A DNA stretch of 64,000 bases from an uncultured Lachnospiraceae bacterium. GTDB taxonomy: Bacteria; Bacillota; Clostridia; Lachnospirales; Lachnospiraceae. The DNA lies in contig ONAZ01000002.1 in NCBI GenBank assembly GCA_900315945.1, positions 124,001-188,000 on the forward strand, read 5' to 3'. The position numbers were made by a program, and so were the translations under genes. Position 1 is the first letter of the stretch, and every line of letters begins with the position of its first letter. Positions 26,552 to 34,829 of the stretch are shown in pieces. The notes below the pieces were generated by a model. That model did not search any database. It had not been told where the DNA came from and saw only the letters and a list, made by a program, of their open reading frames with translations.

Positions 26552-28630
26552 TTATTTCTTGACCCAAATCTTACTTTTCCAATCAGTCGAAGATAACGGT
26601 AGATAATTCTCTTTAAGAACTCTGTCAAAGGTATTAGTATAATGAGTACGAGACCAAGACTCTCGCTCCAAATCATATAATGCTACATTCGGCATATTCT
26701 CTTTTAATTCATCAGCATCTGATTCTTCAAACCATTCCATATACCAAGGAAGCATATAAACTGCAGAGTTAACCGGTTTACACCCCTTATAATACAAATA
26801 TATAGAATCGCACCCATCGGCACTTGCATCAATGTATATATCCTTATTCTCGAATTCTTTCGATATCTGAACAATCTCAGCCTCAGCTGGAGTTGATGAC
26901 AATTGTATTGGATACAGAATATTAGTTACCATCGTAATAAAAAATGTACTTGAAAGAACAATTCCCGTTACAACTACAAGTGGTTTGCTTATTCTTTTTT
27001 TCTTTCCAAAAAGCACATCAACGAACAAAACAACTATGAGAATAACCATATACCACGCAGCTAACCCGTGGAATTCATATGCACCTTCCGTCCTTGATGC
27101 CGAAAAAATAGCAATTGTTGCAAGTGCTATTCCTTCAATAACACGCTTCCTTTCTAATAGCCTTACAATAATACAAGCCGCAAATGTCATTAGAACAAAT
27201 CTTACAACAACATCAACTGAAGATGATGCAGTAATTATTAATACAAAGTTTTGAGCAAAGAACTCAAAAACATTATTAATAGCATCTCCAAATGGTTGTA
27301 TTATGCCATTAGACCCCACTCCTGTATACTTTGAATATATTTCTGTATTAAATGTATAAAACTGTCTGAATGCAATACCTAATGCATCATTTGCAGCAAA
27401 ATATATAATTGCTAGTATAGGAGGCACGATCAAAGATATGATCAATTTGTAATACCTAGAGAAAAATCCTTTTATGCCTATTCTACTCTTTATTAGATAA
27501 GCGATTTCCAGGCAGATAAATAATACACCTACAAAAAACATTGCATAAACACTTATAAATGCCGCTCCAAAACTAGCCCATACAGATATCGAAATAATTA
27601 TACTTCTATCAAGCTTAAGCGTTCTGTCTTTATAGTAACGTAAAAATTCAAGGATTAACAACACGAACATCAAGCCCTCAAAAGAGTCGGATAATATTCT
27701 TATACCCTCAATTGGAACAACACAATAAATAAATATCACTTCCATAATCGGAAGAAGTGCCATTTTCTTTGCCCCAAAGTAATCCTTATGTCTTATATAA
27801 ACAATAATCCATATTATACATTCAAAAATATAATATGATAATCTAAACTGTTCAACTGAACCAGCACCAAGCAATGCAAAAATCGAGCACAAATAATATA
27901 CTATCGGCGTATGTTGCGTCACATAGTCCTTATATAGAACGCCTCCATCAGCAATTACCATGCCTCCTCGTATATTATCATTCTCATCCACAAAAGGATT
28001 TCCGACAAACGAAAAAGTAAACAACAGCACAAATGCAATTGCTCCAAGAATCATTCCCTGAAGTACCTTATCCTCTTTAAACGACTTATTTTTCTTTTCG
28101 TTATACCAAAACTTAGCAACAATAAATAATAAGTACAGGAACAATATAGAATATAAGCCATGCCACCAATAATCTACATCGCCACCATATATAACAACTT
28201 CTATGTTCTCAGCAATCTTTGACAAGTCTTTACCGTTCTCATCAACAATCTCAACATAGTATTGTTGCCCCTTGTCAACATTTATCCTATTCTTATGATA
28301 CTCAAGATTATATAGTGTCGCTCCTGAAGCAAAACGTTCTTCTTTTAAAACCTTACCAGACTCGTCTTTCAGGCTAATCTTCCAAATTGAATCAGAACCC
28401 ACCAAGGAGCCGTCAACATGAATTGCAACAGTTTTGAGGATGTTGTATGGCATCTTAAATTTCTGTATAAAGTCAGAATTATTGTTATTCAGTTCTATGC
28501 TTGATTCACTTTCTCTAGTAACTGTTTCATATTCAAGATACGTTAACTGTGTATTAGCATGTCTTAATCCGAAAATATATAATATAATTAACGCAGCTAT
28601 AATTAATATATATTTGATATTCTTCTTCAC
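26552..28630 (-). CDS. GT-C-like membrane protein with extracellular N-terminal domain
   Basis: 692 residues, starting with GTG (RBS AAGGAAG). One membrane segment (about 6-23) is followed by an extracellular beta-rich stretch (about 30-150, VAIHVDGSLVGSDSIWKISLKDESG), then ten or more segments. FVDENDNIRGGMVIADGG and LYKDYVTQHTPIVYYL resemble the first loop of ArnT/PMT-type (GT39-like) transferases with conserved acidic residues. It ends in an extracytoplasmic domain (about 580-692). It may transfer a lipid-linked sugar to the polymer outside the cell. The N-terminal TM plus beta domain recalls the added part of the permease at 20652-22013. Confidence 0.72.
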   Translation of the reverse strand: MKKNIKYILIIAALIILYIFGLRHANTQLTYLEYETVTRESESSIELNNNNSDFIQKFKMPYNILKTVAIHVDGSLVGSDSIWKISLKDESGKVLKEERFASGATLYNLEYHKNRINVDKGQQYYVEIVDENGKDLSKIAENIEVVIYGGDVDYWWHGLYSILFLYLLFIVAKFWYNEKKNKSFKEDKVLQGMILGAIAFVLLFTFSFVGNPFVDENDNIRGGMVIADGGVLYKDYVTQHTPIVYYLCSIFALLGAGSVEQFRLSYYIFECIIWIIVYIRHKDYFGAKKMALLPIMEVIFIYCVVPIEGIRILSDSFEGLMFVLLILEFLRYYKDRTLKLDRSIIISISVWASFGAAFISVYAMFFVGVLFICLEIAYLIKSRIGIKGFFSRYYKLIISLIVPPILAIIYFAANDALGIAFRQFYTFNTEIYSKYTGVGSNGIIQPFGDAINNVFEFFAQNFVLIITASSSVDVVVRFVLMTFAACIIVRLLERKRVIEGIALATIAIFSASRTEGAYEFHGLAAWYMVILIVVLFVDVLFGKKKRISKPLVVVTGIVLSSTFFITMVTNILYPIQLSSTPAEAEIVQISKEFENKDIYIDASADGCDSIYLYYKGCKPVNSAVYMLPWYMEWFEESDADELKENMPNVALYDLERESWSRTHYTNTFDRVLKENYLPLSSTDWKSKIWVKK

Positions 28631-28673
28631 TTTAAAATCTTCCTTATTAAATAAAGTAATTCTTATTATATAA

Positions 28674-29387
28674 TTAATTCTTTTTCATCTTTTTCTTTAA
28701 TCTATGAAAATCACCAAGCGCAGCCCAGCCAATTTTAACGATTTTAGGTATATTAATAGAATTAACCCCACCCTGTCTAGGTTTAAACGAAATAGGAATA
28801 AACTTATATTTTTCATTATAATAAGCATAGTATGTAGTCATCATAATATTAGGCAAATTATAGTTTTTATCCATATTATATAGATACTTTTTCACGACCT
28901 CGGTTTTCATTAACCTAAAAGGCGCATTTGCATCTGGTACCTTTACTCCAAAGTATAATCTCAAAAGAAAACAAACCACTTGTTCAACAAATGCTCTAGA
29001 TTTTCCATCACCTCTATCATTACGCAACCCAAATATACCATCGAACTCATATCTCAAATCCCAAAACTGGCCAAATTCGTCAGGATTTGTCTGACCATCA
29101 GAATCTGTTTGAAATATATAATCAATATCATTCTTTATCGCATAGTCATATAACGCAATAACTTTAGGACCATGTTGTTTATCTGAGTCTTCTAGAATCT
29201 CTAATTGAGGATAATCCTTTTGTAATTCTTGTAAAATCTCATGCGTCTTATCACTACTACCACTATCAGCGATAACAAGTCGAGACTTTTCATTTTTCCC
29301 TTCTAATACCTTGTACCATTCTTTTACTGTCCCTCTAATATTTGCCTCTTCGTTGTAGGCTGGCATTACAACATATATTGATTCCAT
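28674..29387 (-). CDS. GT2 glycosyltransferase, DPM1-like
   Basis: 237 residues, one GT-A domain. SIYVVMPAYNEEANI opens it; IADSGSSDKT and FQTDSDGQTNP (metal-binding) are clear, and ANAPFRLMKTEVV is typical of polyprenyl-phosphate sugar synthases. No C-terminal membrane helices are present. The next gene downstream is the GT-C-like protein at 26552-28630, and this pairing of a lipid-sugar synthase with a GT-C enzyme is common. The sugar is not known. Confidence 0.86.
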   Translation of the reverse strand: MESIYVVMPAYNEEANIRGTVKEWYKVLEGKNEKSRLVIADSGSSDKTHEILQELQKDYPQLEILEDSDKQHGPKVIALYDYAIKNDIDYIFQTDSDGQTNPDEFGQFWDLRYEFDGIFGLRNDRGDGKSRAFVEQVVCFLLRLYFGVKVPDANAPFRLMKTEVVKKYLYNMDKNYNLPNIMMTTYYAYYNEKYKFIPISFKPRQGGVNSINIPKIVKIGWAALGDFHRLKKKMKKN

Positions 29388-29432
29388 TTTTCTCTTATAC
29401 CTTTTATTCCCTTTCTTTTCATGTTTCCAATT

Positions 29433-30599
29433 CTATAAAGCCAAATTGTTCAAAAACTGTTCATAAACAACCACAGCGTCAAATCTATGTTCACTAAAAG
29501 CCTTCATTATATAATCAGTTCCACCGAAAAAACGTGGATCTATAATTGTAATTTTTGAACATGTAAGCGACATCAGGGAAATAGTTCTATAACCTATAGA
29601 ATCAGTTATCAAACATATTTCAGGTCCATCACTGACGTCTTTATTATCAATCACATAGTATGGACACTGGAATCTTAAATAATCCGTAACCCAGTATGTA
29701 TACTCGTTTTGAGGGCTATTTTCATAACCATTAAGACATACATCTTTAAAAGTTCCCTTTTTTGTCTCACCTGTCACATAATCTATCAATTCGTAATGAG
29801 TATCTTGTATTGGCCAGAACAACATAAAGTCATCAATAGGAACATAATACAGCCCCACATTTCTTCCGTAATTTCCAAGCATTCTATGATTCTCTATAAC
29901 AAATCGATTTCCATTAACATCAAGCATTTCTTTGTTAGAAAACTTCAAGCCAAAATTGTTTTCTAGCAATTCAACCAACTTCGAAGCAGCTGCAATCTCT
30001 CCTTCAGATGACATGTGAAGATCTGTATGTAAGAACAAATCATCTGCGGCGACCTTTACATTAGAATCTTCTGTTAGAAGCTTTCTCATATCTGCCGTTT
30101 GTATCCCTTCAGTTTGTAACCTTTCTAGAATCACATCATCACACTGATTCAAATCATTAAATGTATATTCCACATCATTCTTTTTACTTGAATTCTTGTT
30201 AGGTCCTTGAACAAACAACAAAGGCGTATTTATACTATCTGTACGTCTTTTCAACTCTTTTACGTCTTCCACCATTGAATCTACATATTGAAAATTATTT
30301 ATTACCTGGTCAATGGTTCCGTGCTTATCAGTAACGTACTCAAAATTTCCTATTATTCGTCTCCCAATAGCCCTTTGAAATATTCCGTAAATATTTATGT
30401 AGAAATTTTTTCCAAAAAAATCATCTATATAATTTCCATCTATTTCATTAATCCGTTCATTAACACTTTTTTCTTCACTAAAATGAGGTAAAACATTTTT
30501 CAATATATTATTTGTGTTCGTAATACCAATCAATGCCAGAATAGATAATGCAATGATTGTAATTATCACATTAGTTTTTTTAAACATATCATTCATCAT
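29433..30599 (-). CDS. AlgX/AlgJ-like (DHHW family) SGNH-fold protein
   Basis: 388 residues with one N-terminal membrane anchor (about 10-28). NIYGIFQRAIGRRII and YVTDKHGTIDQVINNF in the N-terminal half, HTDLHMSSEG (Asp-x-x-His) near 190 and LITDSIGYRT (a GDS-like serine) near 340 fit the SGNH-type active site of AlgX/AlgJ-like proteins. These accept acyl groups from an MBOAT partner and acylate a polymer outside the membrane. The MBOAT gene lies directly upstream with nine bases between and the AGGAG site next to its stop codon, which strongly supports a working pair. Confidence 0.83.
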   Translation of the reverse strand: MMNDMFKKTNVIITIIALSILALIGITNTNNILKNVLPHFSEEKSVNERINEIDGNYIDDFFGKNFYINIYGIFQRAIGRRIIGNFEYVTDKHGTIDQVINNFQYVDSMVEDVKELKRRTDSINTPLLFVQGPNKNSSKKNDVEYTFNDLNQCDDVILERLQTEGIQTADMRKLLTEDSNVKVAADDLFLHTDLHMSSEGEIAAASKLVELLENNFGLKFSNKEMLDVNGNRFVIENHRMLGNYGRNVGLYYVPIDDFMLFWPIQDTHYELIDYVTGETKKGTFKDVCLNGYENSPQNEYTYWVTDYLRFQCPYYVIDNKDVSDGPEICLITDSIGYRTISLMSLTCSKITIIDPRFFGGTDYIMKAFSEHRFDAVVVYEQFLNNLAL

Positions 30600-30607
30600 C
30601 AGTTCTC

Positions 30608-32029
30608 CTAAAAATCCAAATACACAAATGGGTTATATGAACCATTAATCGAATAAGTACAACAAACAACCAACAACACTAATAGAAAGACAACTTTGAC
30701 AACACTATAAACATTTTTTGTTGCATTTTTCTTGGCCATATGGTTCTCTAATTTTTCTTTCCATGGAATACAACATGCAATAGCCACAACAAATAGCACA
30801 ATAATATCTAGGAGAATAAACCCGGTCTGTCTGTCATATAATACATTGCCCATACCGCCAAACATAGAAACAATATATTGTATTGCCGCATCAATACTAT
30901 CTGCTCTAAACAAAACCCACGCAAAGTTAACACAAAGAAGCGTAAAAATCCTATATAGAGTCTTTGTTAGCGTATTTTTTAATTTATCAACGACACCAGT
31001 TAGTTTTTCAATCATTAGAATCACGAAATAAAACAGACCCCAGCAGATGAATGTCCAATTTGCACCATGCCATATTCCTGTGAGAAGCCACACAACAAGC
31101 ATATTAAATGCCCATCTAGGCTTACTACATCTGTTTCCTCCCAAAGGTATATATACATAATCTCTAAACCACCTCGAGAGAGAAATATGCCACCTCCTCC
31201 AAAAGTCCGTTACAGATGTCGATATGTATGGATAATTGAAGTTTTCCGCAAAGTGAAAGCCAAACATCATCCCCAATCCAATTGCCATATCAGAATAACC
31301 AGCAAAATCAAAAAATATCTGCAATGAATAGCAAATAGAACCTAACCAAGCACCAGCCACAGATAATTGCGCTGCATCTGTTACACCAAAATAATGATCT
31401 GCGACTATCGCAAAAGTATTCGCCAGAAGCACTTTCTTAGCAAGTCCTTCAATAAACCTAACCATACCTTTACTAAAATCATTCCAATTTTCGTGTCTAT
31501 CCAATAACTCTTTACTTATATCTGAATAACGCACAATTGGTCCGCACATTATTCTTGGGAAAAATGCAATATACAGCCCAACATTTATGGGATTGATGCA
31601 TACATCTGCTCTGCCTTTATACACATCTACAACATAACTAATAGCTTGAAATGTAAAAAAGGAAATACCCAAAGGAAGTATTAAATTATTAGCAACTGAA
31701 TCGCTTAATTGTAATGAGAAAATTCCTAAAGTGAACTTCAAATATTTAAAAACAAACAAAAGACCTACATTAAATACAACCATAAGAACAATAACGAATA
31801 TTGATAACTTTTTCTTTTGCCTGAATTTATTAACAATAATAGCCAATAACCAATTAACGACAATAGATAGTATTAAAACTATTATTGACTTAGCATTGCC
31901 ACCAAGAACAAAATAAACAATTGAAACCAAAAGTAAAAAAGCATTTCTGAACTTAGGTGTTATCACGTAATATAATAATAATGTAATCGGCAAAAAAACA
32001 AACAAAAAAGAAGCCGATGAAAAAACCAT
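30608..32029 (-). CDS. MBOAT family O-acyltransferase (AlgI/DltB-like)
   Basis: 473 residues with about eleven hydrophobic segments. MVFSSASFLFVFLPITLLLYY is the standard start of AlgI-like MBOAT proteins. DFWRRWHISLSRWFRDYVYIPLGG and LLTGIWHGANWTFICWG hold the conserved Arg-Trp-His and the catalytic histidine. The family moves acyl groups across the membrane for transfer by a partner, here the AlgX-like protein just downstream. A strong promoter lies at 32123-32151 inside an inverted repeat. The acyl group, probably acetyl, is inferred from the family. Confidence 0.93.
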   Translation of the reverse strand: MVFSSASFLFVFLPITLLLYYVITPKFRNAFLLLVSIVYFVLGGNAKSIIVLILSIVVNWLLAIIVNKFRQKKKLSIFVIVLMVVFNVGLLFVFKYLKFTLGIFSLQLSDSVANNLILPLGISFFTFQAISYVVDVYKGRADVCINPINVGLYIAFFPRIMCGPIVRYSDISKELLDRHENWNDFSKGMVRFIEGLAKKVLLANTFAIVADHYFGVTDAAQLSVAGAWLGSICYSLQIFFDFAGYSDMAIGLGMMFGFHFAENFNYPYISTSVTDFWRRWHISLSRWFRDYVYIPLGGNRCSKPRWAFNMLVVWLLTGIWHGANWTFICWGLFYFVILMIEKLTGVVDKLKNTLTKTLYRIFTLLCVNFAWVLFRADSIDAAIQYIVSMFGGMGNVLYDRQTGFILLDIIVLFVVAIACCIPWKEKLENHMAKKNATKNVYSVVKVVFLLVLLVVCCTYSINGSYNPFVYLDF

Positions 32030-32116
32030 TTATTATTCTCCTTCTAATCCATAAATAATCACTTGATTAATACTACAAAAAATTTCGCAGAGCACAAAAC
32101 TCCACGACAAAAACCA

Positions 32117-32187
32117 AGTGTTATTCTACATCTCTAACCTTTTACTGTCAACGCAAAATACAAGCAACATTAGAATAGAATAACACT
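32117..32187. repeat. 12-bp inverted repeat flanking a promoter
   Basis: AGTGTTATTCTA (32117-32128) and its exact reverse complement (32176-32187) enclose 47 bases. The -35 box of the minus-strand promoter is inside and its -10 box is in the left arm. By symmetry the right arm holds the same -10 on the plus strand. This could be an invertible promoter or a long-loop hairpin at the end of the epimerase transcript. Confidence 0.6.
32123..32151 (-). promoter_or_regulatory. Strong sigma-A promoter upstream of the MBOAT gene
   Basis: TTGACA and TAGAAT are exactly 17 bases apart on the minus strand. Transcription would start near 32116, leaving a leader of about 90 bases before the MBOAT start codon. 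It would drive the O-acylation pair and probably the GT genes below. Confidence 0.72.
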
Positions 32188-32217
32188 CTTTATCATTATT
32201 CATACATAGCGTAGTTT

Positions 32218-33078
32218 TTATTTTACTGGTTTATGTACTACAAAATCCTTTTTCAGGACCATATTTATCTTTCTCGGATCTCCCCATTCACCAGGAGAAT
32301 CATATGGTCTGTCTGGATAAGCTCCATATTCAAGCTTAATATCAAAATTATTATCTTTAATATATTGTTCTATCTGCTCCGCAAGAGAGATAGGATGACC
32401 TGTACAACAATTAATAATACCTGTAACTTCTGTCTGCAGCAAACAAGCTGCTATCTGGTCAGCAAGCTCCTCAACAGTAATGAAGTCATATAAATTCTTT
32501 CCTGTTGTAAACGGAAACGTCTTTTTTCCTTCTTGAGCCGCTTTAGCTATCTTAGCAAAAATAGATGATCCTTTAGTATCGGAACTATATATATAATAAG
32601 CTCTCAGCCATTGCCATATGGCATTATTCTCTGTTGCAAGTAGTCTTGATGCTTCTCGAAGCGCATTTTTGGATATACCATACATAGAACTTGGATTTGT
32701 AGGAGTTTTAGAATCTATGGCGCCTTCCCAATAACCAACTTCATGCATTGTTCCCATTACAGCAATTTGTGGCAATCCACCTTCAAGCATATTCTTTATA
32801 AAAGAATAGTGATTAGGGAGATCCATAATATGCGCATCAGAATTATGTACAAATCCGTCTCTCCATGCCATATGAATACATGCATCTGGCGCACCTATTT
32901 CTTTATAAATATTCTTATTATCATCAAATATAGGTACACTGCATCTTTGGGCTCTCTCATCAACTCCATCATAGCCAAAATCCGCAGCTATAACATCAGC
33001 CCCTCTATCAAGTAATGCTTTTACAACATACCTTCCTATAAAGCCATTTGCGCCTGTAACTAAAACTTTTTTAGCCAT
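32218..33078 (-). CDS. NAD-dependent sugar epimerase/reductase
   Basis: 286 residues from the ATG at 33078 (GGGAGG upstream). An extended SDR fold: VLVTGANGFIGRYVV at the NAD site, SSMYGISKN as the YxxxK catalytic pair, and a shifted Ser/Thr in AVMGTMHEVG. The length is close to RmlD/Tll-type 4-ketoreductases and shorter than RmlB dehydratases. Since RmlA and RmlC lie just upstream and neither RmlB nor RmlD is in the window, it may make dTDP-rhamnose or dTDP-6-deoxytalose, but this is inference. It lies between the secreted proteins and the O-acylation genes. Confidence 0.78.
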   Translation of the reverse strand: MAKKVLVTGANGFIGRYVVKALLDRGADVIAADFGYDGVDERAQRCSVPIFDDNKNIYKEIGAPDACIHMAWRDGFVHNSDAHIMDLPNHYSFIKNMLEGGLPQIAVMGTMHEVGYWEGAIDSKTPTNPSSMYGISKNALREASRLLATENNAIWQWLRAYYIYSSDTKGSSIFAKIAKAAQEGKKTFPFTTGKNLYDFITVEELADQIAACLLQTEVTGIINCCTGHPISLAEQIEQYIKDNNFDIKLEYGAYPDRPYDSPGEWGDPRKINMVLKKDFVVHKPVK

Positions 33079-33106
33079 TTTTTCCTCCCGAATCATTAAT
33101 CATCTG

Positions 33107-34705
33107 CTATGCAACGAAGCCATAGCACTCTTGATCTAAAACATTTCCTGACTCATCATAAACTCTAAACAATGTCCAGTAATATCCATGCTGAGGCTGC
33201 CATATAGTCCAAGCAGTATCTCCTCCACGAGCATTTATCTTACCAGTGGAATGAATCCATGGGTAAGGATAACCTGTTGCAAGCAGACTGCAATCTAAAA
33301 CCAACATTTCATATCTATATGAATTATTGGGATTATCAAAAGTAGAGAATCCTATCAAATATCCCCCACCTTGTCCACTATAAGGGACTTGACATATGTT
33401 ATTAATAAATTGTTTGTGATGAAATCCCACACATGAATCTCCTACTATTATATTAGAATTATGTGGTTTAATTCGGCCATATAACAAGAAATCTCCTGTC
33501 TTGCCAGGATTCCACGATAGCCACTGGTTACCTTGTGCCCAATCTCTTATCATGAACCATGTACCCTTACTATAATCGTATCCAAGCCATTGGTAATCAT
33601 AATCACTTACATTATCAATGCCACTTGCTAAGCCTGCGATAACATTATTGTATTCATGCTTATATATCCACACCCCTGCCTCTGTTTTTTTCAGATTAGG
33701 CTTTCCTAAAACATAATCATACATATCATTCGCAGTACCATCATTATCACTATCAAGCTCCGCTTTTATGCTATAATGACAATCACCATTTATATTAGTC
33801 CATTTAAAATTATTACCATCTTGCCATTCGAATGGGGTTTCTACGCCTGTATCATCATTCACAATTGTTATACGATATCTATAATTCTCATGGTTTTTTC
33901 CAAACGCCTTAACTGAAAACATATAACTATCATATGTCACTTCACTGCTAATGCTCGTTATAATATCTCGATTAACTACTCCATTTAATTTGTCAACAAC
34001 TTTCCTTTGTCCAGTTTCATTCAAATGAATCGAATTATACTTATCGAAATCGCTTCGTTGAAAATTAATTGTCTTCAAGTCAACAAATAAATCTCCTCTT
34101 GACTCAGCGACCTGTCTTATCGCCTCTCCATACCCATCAATTAGCGTATTATCGTAACCATCTATACCATTCTGTAAATGAAATGGTGCAATTAGTATAA
34201 GCTTTGCACCAGGATACTTATTATGAAGTTTACTAACTAAATCTCTATATCTTCCCGAAAAAGTTGGAACATCACATATACCTATCGATAAATCATTTAA
34301 TCCACCTAATACTGCTATTACATCAGGCACACCATTATCATCCAAACTATCTATACGTGTGCTACTATTAAAAGAAGACCCATCATAATCAGGAGTAGTA
34401 ACACGTGACAATCCTATTCCATTAACTTTTCCAATTTTTAGCCCATTTTCATTTGCATATTTGGAGAACCACATATCTGATAAAGGCATTATATATTCAC
34501 ATCCACTTCCTTCAGGCCCGTAATATGGATTATAAGGTGCGAGTCCATAATATGCGGATAGTGAATCGCCTAATATAGAAAGAACAGCCCTGTCATCATT
34601 GGACGCTTCCACATCTATAGCGTTTAAAGAAACAGATCCAAACAACGCAACGAACATCAATATTCCAGCCATTACAAAAGATATTTTTTTTCTTTTTTTA
34701 AACAT
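33107..34705 (-). CDS. Secreted SGNH/GDSL hydrolase with shared C-terminal module
   Basis: About 532 residues with a signal peptide (about 1-33). The SGNH domain (about 38-235) has ILGDSLSAYYG (block I serine), GGLNDLS (block III) and YNSIHLNETG (block V). Block V normally reads DxxH; here the Asp position is Asn, although an Asp lies three residues further back. A beta segment (about 240-330) and then the common C-terminal module (about 350-532: YQWLGYDYSKGTWFMIRDW, WNPGKTGDFLLYG, YPYPWIHSTGK, DQECYGF) follow. Its likely substrate is an acyl group on a wall or surface glycan. The ATG at 34705 and a GTG at 34708 are both possible with the GGAG site. Confidence 0.85.
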   Translation of the reverse strand: MFKKRKKISFVMAGILMFVALFGSVSLNAIDVEASNDDRAVLSILGDSLSAYYGLAPYNPYYGPEGSGCEYIMPLSDMWFSKYANENGLKIGKVNGIGLSRVTTPDYDGSSFNSSTRIDSLDDNGVPDVIAVLGGLNDLSIGICDVPTFSGRYRDLVSKLHNKYPGAKLILIAPFHLQNGIDGYDNTLIDGYGEAIRQVAESRGDLFVDLKTINFQRSDFDKYNSIHLNETGQRKVVDKLNGVVNRDIITSISSEVTYDSYMFSVKAFGKNHENYRYRITIVNDDTGVETPFEWQDGNNFKWTNINGDCHYSIKAELDSDNDGTANDMYDYVLGKPNLKKTEAGVWIYKHEYNNVIAGLASGIDNVSDYDYQWLGYDYSKGTWFMIRDWAQGNQWLSWNPGKTGDFLLYGRIKPHNSNIIVGDSCVGFHHKQFINNICQVPYSGQGGGYLIGFSTFDNPNNSYRYEMLVLDCSLLATGYPYPWIHSTGKINARGGDTAWTIWQPQHGYYWTLFRVYDESGNVLDQECYGFVA

Positions 34706-34829
34706 CACTATAATATTCTCCTTATTTATGACAGCATAAGTGTAGTATACCAAATCCTATACATATTTTGTATAAGCAAACCCACGAAAAAAGTTTTTTT
34801 ATTTGTTTCTTTTTAAACTAATTGTCCAA

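Noticed and set aside
26552-28630. Classical Wzy polymerase assignment for the large membrane proteins at 24749-28630
   Set aside because: Their first outer loops look like GT-C and DUF6020 proteins, and the cluster has an ABC exporter, which normally replaces Wzx/Wzy.
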